DNA of 64,000 nt from Clusia tigrina (lineage: Eukaryota > Arthropoda > Insecta > Diptera > Clusiidae): the NCBI GenBank assembly GCA_920105625.2, contig OV050030.1, positions 95,362,652-95,426,651 on the forward strand. Direction: 5' to 3'. This document shows, in pieces, positions 55,926 through 64,000 of the stretch; position 1 is the stretch's first letter, and every line of letters starts with the position of its first letter. A model generated the notes under the pieces. The model ran no database searches and had not been told where the DNA came from. It was given only the letters and a program-made list of their open reading frames with translations. The translations under genes were made by a program, and so were the position numbers.

Positions 55926-55983
55926 ATTGCATTAGACATTTATTATCATAAATTGAGTGGTGTTGCTCGCTTCAGTCGTCGTG
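55926..55983 (+). repeat. 58-bp target-site duplication of LINE H, copy 3 (3' side)
   Basis: Follows the (TAA)n tail; jockey sequence resumes after it (TTGTGCCTGTCC). Confidence 0.9.
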
Positions 55984-57388
55984 TTGTGCCTGTCCAGAAG
56001 ATTTGAAGCTAGCATATTAGGATGCATACTTAGTCGTTCCAGGTACTTAATGCTGTATCTTGATATATCATTCCTGACGAACCATCGAGCCTTTGCTATC
56101 ATGCGTAATACTTTTGTTTGGAATCTCTCAATGATTTTTATATTAGTTTTTACCGCTGAACCCCATAGCTGTACACCATATGTCCATATGGGTTTTAGTC
56201 CATATGAGGTTTATTGTCAAGCGATAACTGGGATTTATACCCCAAGAGCCAATATAAGGAAGTAAGCTTAATTCCAAATTGCTTTTTCTTCGTAAATGTT
56301 GTGGAATGATGTTCCCTAAATCCAAATTGATGATTCCGTATTATCTTCTTTTTGAGCAGAATTGGTTTCAGTTTATTTAACAAGAGCTATTCAAACATTT
56401 TAGAAACAATTGGCAAAAGGCTAATTGGTCTATAAGAAGTGACTTCCTCCAAGGGCTTCCCGGGTTTAGAGATGACAATAATTTCGGCCACTTTCCATTG
56501 ACGCGGAAAATATCCAGATATAATTATTGCATTGAAGAGATAGGTACGGTATTTTATTCCTTTATTTGGAAATTCCACCAATATTTTACCTGTTATCAGG
56601 TCATAGCCCGGTGCCTTTTTCACATTTAGTGTCTTGTGCACAGCGTTATTTATTTCCTTTTTTGTAAAGGGCGTGATAGGTAACTCTAATTGTCCTGGAC
56701 TATTAAGAACATTAAATACCTCCTTTTCCTCTTGCTGTGGAATTGGTGGAAACCGCTTGAAGACCCCAATAAGGTTAGGCAAATGTAATTGCTTTCTCCT
56801 TATCAATTTTTGCCCAGGAGCCATTTGCGCTTTTGATAGGAGGAGCACGGGTGGTCGGTTGCTTCAGCTTTTTTATCGCCTTCCAAAGTGAATAATCTGT
56901 GGTCTCTTTTGCTGACAAAGTGGAAAAATAGTGCTGTATTTCTTCATTCTGCTTCTGCGCCAAGTACTGTTTAAGGTTTTTTGTAGCTCTATTAAAATTA
57001 TTTTTCTCTTTCGGATGCCTGCTACTTTGCCACACCCTTCTTAGTTTGCGTGTTTTATCAACCAGCTCCATAATAACTGGTTGGGGAGGAATGCTTGTTC
57101 AGTTGATCTTTAGGCTCCGGAGTAGAGTTCCATGCAGCGTATTGGACAGTTTTGTTAAAATTTTCAACGCAAACTCAATATCTTCAGCACATTTCAGACA
57201 AATATTGAGTGGCAGAATGTCATCTACAATTTCCTTGAAATGCAACCAGTATGTTTGTTTCGTATGTGGTGTGGGTGATTTTATTGTGCATTCTACCTTC
57301 GAGTTCAGTGTTGCAATAATAGGAGAGTGGTCTGATGACAGATCCAGCGACGGGGATATCTGAACACAGCTTCTGAGAACACCTTTCA

Positions 57389-57961
57389 TCACGCAAAAAT
57401 CACATCTGGAATTTTGTTTCTATCAGATGGCCAGTATGTGGGTTGACCTGTTGATACGTGTGTAAGGTTGTGTTCTTGTATTGTTTTTAGTAGATATCTT
57501 CCTTTCGGATTGATTGTCCGAGAACCCCAAAATTGGTGTTTAGCGTTGTAATCACCACCAGCTAAAAATCGTACACCTAATGTTTGAAAAAAATGGTAAT
57601 ATTTCTCTTTTTTAATGCAATACCTCGGAGGGCAATACACTGATGTTATGGTTAGCGGTCCATATTGGTCCTGAATTGTTATGCTTGTTGCTTGAATGTG
57701 AGATTTTTCATAACTGTCTTGTACTATATGTTTTATTTTGTTTTTAATGATGATATCAGTACCACCGCGTGCTTTGCCGGCTGGATGATTTGTGTGATAT
57801 ATGTTGTACTGATTTATTTTTAAGAAGCTTTTGCTTGTGAACTGTGTCTCAGATATTAGCATTATGTCAATGTTGTTCTGTTCCATAAATATTTTGACTT
57901 CATTACTATGACGAGAAAGCCCGTTCGCATTCCATACTGCAATTATAAGTTTTTGTTCCAT
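57389..57961 (-). pseudogene. Jockey J endonuclease, copy 3
   Basis: W-N-A-N-G-L-S, I-S-E-T-Q-F, S-V-Y-C-P-P-R, A-G-G-D-Y-N-A-K-H-Q-F-W-G-S-R and T-G-Q-P-T-Y-W-P-S-D. The S-D-H-S-P catalytic end is in the next frame (57392-57099), overlapping by four bases. Confidence 0.85.
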
Positions 57962-58009
57962 TAAGTCAGTTTAGAGGTCACTGTTGTTAATAAATTGAAC
58001 ATTCTACAC

Positions 58010-58575
<566 letters not shown>

Positions 58576-60485
58576 CCAGGCTAGTAGTAAATTGAAATAG
58601 ATAGAGTAGTTAGATGCAATTAAAAATTGAGTCATGCAATGGACAATTTCTGCACATGAACGGGTTTATCTTTTATCTGTTTTGCCCAGAATTGATATAA
58701 AATTTTGTTTATGTCAGAGGGCAAATGAATTTGCTCAGAATTGGAAAATTTTAAAAAAATATTATATAGAAAGAGAAGGGATATGAAACGAATTATGAAA
58801 TATTTAAACAAAACAAAAAAAAGTAATAAAAAGAAACCAATATATGAAGAACAAATAAATTGAAAAAGAATGACTATGACTATATTTGCTAAACGAATTT
58901 TGGTTCTTAAAAATTTTACAAAATAAGTACGGATTATTACATATTAAATATTCCAAATATACTCGCATTAAGAAAAGTTATAAATTAAAAAATGTTATTC
59001 TGTATAAAAGTTCAGAATAAAAAAAATAGTTTAGAAAATAATTAGAGTTACAGAAAATAATTATTTAAATTCTAAATTTATAATGAAATAAATGGAATAG
59101 CCAGTAAGAATAATTAAAACTCGGCAAGTCCGATACATGTATAAAAGTATTATTTTTAGGTATTCAGGCGTTGGTGAACAGTCAAGGACATTTGGATGGT
59201 TCAATATTGTGCAGCATGAACCTGGAAGGGACTTCCTGCAGCGTCGAAGACAGAGAAGGAGGTTAACCAACATCCAGGAGACAGGTAGATGAAATGCAAG
59301 AGCAGCGAACAAAAATTTGACTAAAGAAGAAGGAGTGAGAAGACGTGCAAGAAGGGTAATCAGTAAGCCGCAAAGGAATAAATACGAGATTTGCAACGAT
59401 GATGTCCCGAGATAATGTTTGGTTGGAAGAAAATGAAAACGAAATTAGTGAGAATTCATTTTTATATGAAAGAGTGGAAGAGCTTCCAACTTCCCATGTG
59501 CGAGATGACTACGATTTAAGCTTATGAAAAAATCTGACAAGTAAAAGACTGATAATACTTGAGTTTAATTGCATAACTGACGAAATGGCATGAAAAACAC
59601 TAACATGTACGTTGTCCGTATAGAAAATCCAACGTGTCTGCCATTATTACATATGTCAGTATGTATATTGTATTATGGTCTAAAAGAAGGAAGAGATAAT
59701 TTTAGCCACAACACGAGGTTACTCCGTAATTTTAACGAGAAACTGCTACAACAACAGTAGAAGCCAAAACTACCATCGTTCAGTTAGCTTCGCAGAATAT
59801 TCTCCTGGCGTAAAAAATCGTTTTAACCACGAAAAGATCAAGCACTACATAGCCACGCTTTATCGGCTAACTTCATAAAGATTCCCCCAACTAAGTATAT
59901 ATCCGCTGTCACTTACTAAGCGAATCTTTATTTTGACTTCGTCAGAAGCGCATCTAGTCGCACAAGCTTGCATCATTTTTGCACGTACCGGTCCAGAAAG
60001 AAGGAAGGGGTTGCAGAGTTCATCGAGGGATTTCACGCCGACAACGACGGCCGTCAACTGGACCAGCAGGTAGCAGAGGCCGCAGTACAGCATAAGATTA
60101 TAGGTATAGAATAGAACAGGTATTGAATAGATGAGTGTATATACGCCAATGAGAAAAGAGTCAATAAGAGACCAAATTATAAAAAGGGGAATATAAAAAA
60201 ATTATAGATAAAAATTTAAAAAAAACAAAAACAAAGTAAAGAAAAAAACTACAAAAGAAAACAAAAGCTAGAGAAAAGAAAATATATGGAAAAGAAAAGA
60301 ATAATAAGCAAAAAAAACCGTGATAGAACCCAAATAAGGCAATTTTATGAAAAAAAATAAAACAAATTATATATATGTACTATAGAGTTGAATCGATGCT
60401 CATAATTGTTTGCAGTGCAAGAAAAATATTGTAAAGATTTAATGGAAGTTTGTTACACTAACTTCTTTTAGCAAGAGGGGAGGGA
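58576..60485 (+). other. 3' internal region of an LTR-C element, right arm
   Basis: Inverted counterpart of 25099-27080. It ends in about 150 bp of A/G-rich DNA (60180-60330) and the polypurine tract AAGAGGGGAGGGA (60473-60485). 59385-59527 holds a frame beginning M-M-S-R-D-N-V-W-L-E-E-N-E-N-E, about 45 codons, acidic, not recognised; 60000-60110 another short frame. No gag, pol or env motif. Confidence 0.4.
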
Positions 60486-60955
60486 TGTTGTGAGTTAGAA
60501 TCAAGCTGTCTGCGAGTAGTTGACTCACAGCACCGACTCCTACAGATGCTACACATTTGGTGTGGTTAGCTTTATGCGATTAAGTTAAGTAAAAAAGACA
60601 TATTTTTAGGGTGCGAGTATTATAAGTAACCAGAATTTATGTAATAATGATTACATAAACTTTTAGGGTGTTACAGTTCCTCAGTCGAGTCGACGAAGGA
60701 CATTGAAATTTAGAATGCACCGTCGACACTTTTACCGTAGGTCAGTTGGCTTGACCAACTGACACCAAAGTGCTTTTTGTAAATAGTATATAAGAATTAG
60801 TATTTTAAGAATAAAATTTCTTGTTGTTTTCAAATTAAACGTGTAATGAAGTGTTTCATTAGAAAGATTGATTCTAGGTTTGCAGGTAAACGCGCGCACA
60901 GGATAAGCAGCAAGTGGACGCTCCCGAAGGACAAGTGCAAATACGGACTCCAACA
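60486..60955 (+). repeat. LTR-C, right arm
   Basis: TGTTGTGAGTTAGAATCAAGC at the start, TATATAAGAATTAG at about 60788, AATAAA at about 60812, CTCCAACA at the end; 470 bp. Preceded by a polypurine tract, followed by Gypsy-B pol without a primer site. Confidence 0.75.
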
Positions 60956-60984
60956 AAGTCACATTAGGATCAAAGACTAGCGGC

Positions 60985-61939
60985 GTGCAAACCTGGGATT
61001 TAACGTTGTGCCCGACCATCCAGGAAGAAGCCCTCACGGAGGCGACAAGGATTGACATGTTTCTGGCTGCCGAGCTGAGCAAATTCAGCGAGGAGCCAGT
61101 TGTTTCCAACATAACTAGTCACAAAATCGATATGCGAGACGATAGGCCTATTAAACAAAGGTACTATCCAAGAAACCCGGCACGTTCATGAAATTATCAA
61201 TAAGAAAGTTAATGGCCTACTAGCGAAAGGTTGCATAGAGCCTTCTCACAGCCCTCATACTGCCTCAATTGTACTATTTCGCAAGAAAGACGGAAGGTGG
61301 AGATTGTGTATCGACTATCGACAGCTGAATGCAAAATGCATTCCCGATGCATACCCGCTACCCCGCATACATCACATTCTGGACCGTTTGCGCGAAGGAA
61401 AGCATATAAGCAGCGTCGATACATCTCGATACGCCTTCGCCCTCTTGGACGACATAATAGTCACGGGGAGGACACTGGAGGAGCACCAAAAGAATCTAGC
61501 CTAGGCTTTCAGACGGTTGTGAGAAGCTAATCTAAAGCTCAACCGGGAGATGTGTGCCTTCATTCGTAAAGAACTCAGATATCTAGGACACATGGTTAGC
61601 GAAAAGGGAATTCATAAGGACCCTTTTAAGGTGGCGGCCATCTGGGAACTAGAACCCCCAACGGATTATATACGACAGCTGAGACGATGTTTAGGTATTG
61701 CATCCTGTTACAGACGTTCCGTTCCAGACTTCGGGAAGACTACGTTACTGAAAAGGGGCAAACATTTCAAGTGGACCGAGATCCAGGAAGAGGCATTTGA
61801 GTTACTGAAACAACAGTTAACGGTTCTTGTCTGTCCGGACTTCACCCAGAAATTTGTACTATGGAATGGTAGCAGCACTTACCCAAGAGATCGACGTGGT
61901 GGAGCGTGCGATAGCTTATGCCAGGCACCATCTGAATAG
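60985..61939 (+). pseudogene. pol: Gypsy-B reverse transcriptase, palm deleted
   Basis: 60985-61191: E-L-S-K-F-S-E-E, then R-D-D-R-P-I-K-Q-R-Y-Y-P. Shift. 61190-61502: K-K-D-G-R-W-R-L-C-I-D-Y-R-Q-L-N, Y-P-L-P-R-I and I-S-S-V-D, then a jump to A-L-L-D-D-I-I-V-T-G-R: about 75 residues between the fingers and the catalytic D-D are deleted. 61550-61939: thumb and connection (L-R-Y-L-G-H-M-V-S-E-K-G-I). Confidence 0.8.
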
Positions 61940-63086
61940 TGCGGAGCGTATTTACTCAACAACCGAAAAGGAGTGTTTATCCATCGTGTGGGAAATACGG
62001 AAAATGAGACCGTACTTAGGAAGGTACCATTTCACGGGTATCATAGCCAACTTATCGCTGAAATGGATCAATTATATTAAGAACCCGTCAGGAGGCTTCG
62101 CAAGGTGGGCCCTTGAGTTACAACAACACTCTTTTGAAGAACAATACAGAAAGAGAAAATTGAATGTTTTGGCCGACGCTTTATCCAGACAACCAATTGA
62201 GACTGCGTACACCCTAACTATCCAGGACCATCCAGAACCGGATTTTCAATGGTGGAAAAAGCGAAAGACAGACGTGATTGCTGATCCAATAAAATACGCA
62301 GATTACTATCTGGAAATGGACACAGTCCGAGTCATAATGGGGACGAGGATTATACCCCATGGAAACTCTGCGTTCCAGAGCCACTCCGACAACGTATATT
62401 ACGAGAACATCATGATGAACCAACAGTAGGTCATCTGAGTATCCGCAAAATTATAGCTAGAATTGCGAATTGGTATTATTGGCACGGACCATTCCATCAA
62501 CAGCAGCCAGCTGGGAAAATGCTAAGCCAGATACCTGACGAACCATGGGCCATTTTGTGTGCCGCCTTTGTGGGACCTTTACCCCGCTCTAAGCATGGAA
62601 ATACAAACTTAGTAGTATTCCATGACAAGTTTACGAAGTGGACCGAGATGGCGCCTCTTCGGAAAGCCACTACCGAGACCCTACAACGGGCTTTCCGAGA
62701 ACACATCTTAGCTCGATTCGGCGTCCCAAAAATCCTGAGAACAGACAACGGATCTGAATTTTGCAGTAGAACACTACGACGATTTACCAAGGACTACGGA
62801 ATTAGACACCAGTACACTGCGCCATTCACTCCGCAAAGAAACAGCAGTCGAGGGCACAAATCGTAATATCAAGACTATGTTAGCACCATTTCACCAAATA
62901 GTACATCGAAATATGGAGAGCGCAGTGCGGGACCAGCGAAGGCGGAGAGCATGGAAACCAGCCATTGGACAAATGGTGCTCTTAAAACAACATCACCTCT
63001 GCAAAGGTGCATACCATCTCGCAGCAAAGTTGGCCCATGATACGATGGGCCACACAGGGTGCAGAGATTTGTTTCGCCAATTATAG
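61827..63086 (+). pseudogene. pol: Gypsy-B RNase H and integrase
   Basis: 61866-62429: S-T-T-E-K-E-C-L-S-I-V-W and V-L-A-D-A-L-S-R, but the first RNase H Asp motif is garbled (F-V-L-W-N-G-S) and the T-D-H motif reads I-I-A-N-L. 62519-62866: integrase core with C-A-A-F-V-G-P-L (Asp to Ala) and R-T-D-N-G-S-E-F. The glutamate motif (T-A-V-E-G-T-N-R) is in a shifted frame at about 62838. 62877-63086: C-terminal domain (I-G-Q-M-V-L-L-K-Q-H-H-L). Confidence 0.8.
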
Positions 63087-63475
63087 CTGTAGTGACACGG
63101 AAAGGGGATAGACAGAGAAGTACTGCTCACGTCAGCGAACTTAAAGTGTACTGCGCGCCTGATAGCAAGTAAGGTCGGGCCATGCTGGAAAACGGAGCAC
63201 CGATCAAGACTCCGGGTGTAGATCAGCACTACAAGAATTGCTGGGAAATTCAGACAATTACGCCGTGTCTTTTCCACCGCGGAGTAAGGAAGGAGTGTGA
63301 AGATGAAATTCGTCCACTGACAAATTTTAAACACACAAAATCTTGCTTATTCAAAAATAATGAATCAAAGTAGGCGATCAGATTTTGATTCGTTTGTTTC
63401 TTTCTTTTGTATGAAACCATTTTTCAATCACGTTAAACTTTCAGTGGGTTAAATAGTGACTGAAAATCTTTCATA

Positions 63476-63640
63476 AAGTAGAGTAATGCAGAGTAAGAAC
63501 AAAGCAGAGTAAGAAACAAGGCAGAGTATCAAACAAGGCATAGTAAGGAACAAGGCAGAGTAAGAAACAATGCAGAGTAAGAAACAAACGTCCACAGCAG
63601 AGTAACAAACGTCCACAGTGGAGTAACAAACGTCCAGTTT
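63476..63640. repeat. 17-bp minisatellite, right copy
   Basis: Units of GCAGAGTAAGAAACAAG with variants; reverse complement of 22392-22565. Confidence 0.8.
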
Positions 63641-63699
63641 TTATTCTGTCGACGAACTCTGGAATGGCTGAGCTTTACGTCGCCTCTGAAAAAGTTCCT

Positions 63700-64000
<301 letters not shown>

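Larger units (their letters stand above)
53484..57961 (-). mobile_element. Jockey-type LINE J, copy 3, interrupted by LINE H
   Basis: Inverted counterpart of copy 1: ORF2 start at 57961, poly(A) (as T) at 53484-53494. 57961-57389: the most complete endonuclease, 190 residues in one frame including the segment missing from copy 1. 57392-57099, 57071-56775, 56848-56387 and 56383-56195: linker and RT fingers, then the same palm deletion. Interrupted at 53721-55925 by H. Confidence 0.85.
60956..63476 (+). mobile_element. Gypsy-B pol region, right arm
   Basis: Plus-strand remnant: end of protease/RT N-terminus (60985-61191), RT (61200-61500), thumb, RNase H, integrase, tail. Gag is missing. It retains about 455 bp lost from the left arm. 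Confidence 0.8.

Overview
This window is a transposon graveyard from an insect genome, most likely a higher dipteran and plausibly a tephritid fruit fly. That placement is inferred from the mix of element families (errantivirus-type and other Ty3/Gypsy LTR elements, jockey-, LOA- and R1-type LINEs, a mariner) and from the long (TA)n tracts. I see no convincing host gene, tRNA or rRNA. Almost all of the roughly 64 kb consists of nested, truncated or decayed mobile elements. Element names with a single letter (A, B, C, X, E, J, H, T, U) are labels used only within this annotation.

Region 1 (1-22 kb) is a serial pile-up. It holds the 3' end of an env-bearing LTR element (1-1950), a 402-bp pure (AT) tract, an LOA-type LINE (2353-7640), a broken mariner (7653-8460), an R1-type LINE (8691-13300), a probable errantivirus LTR (13484-13787), scraps of a jockey LINE and two Ty3/Gypsy elements (13930-16423), about 1.4 kb of AT-rich DNA with nothing recognisable, and a decayed minus-strand Ty3/Gypsy element with both LTRs (Gypsy-A, 17823-22125).

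Region 2 (22-64 kb) is dominated by a very large imperfect inverted repeat. From the centre outward the right arm (51886-64000) reads: T module, 75-codon ORF, U module with unidentified ORF pieces, jockey 3' end, an RNase H-bearing LINE (H), jockey 5' part, (TA)n, the 3' part of an LTR element, LTR-C, Gypsy-B pol, a 17-bp minisatellite, (TA)n, and the Gypsy-A LTR. The left side (21.9-45.5 kb) carries the same order in the opposite orientation. It is expanded by a second, truncated copy of the jockey/H/U/T block (40416-45510) and by a Ty3/Gypsy element (X, 34340-39788) between inverted T copies. At the centre sits a comparatively young errantivirus (E, 45680-51885). It has a Lys-tRNA-type primer site, an HIV-type U UUU UUA frameshift heptamer between gag and pol, an env reduced to its membrane anchor, and a 3' LTR cut to 70 bp that is identical to the matching part of the 5' LTR.

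No group of genes here forms a working pathway. The only near-functional set is gag-pol of element E, which needs repair at two pol frameshifts. The most interesting content is architectural: a palindromic, repeatedly duplicated block whose module boundaries nearly all fall on (TA)n tracts, plus a U module encoding small protein fragments that I cannot assign to any family. All family assignments come from reading motifs by eye; no database search was run.
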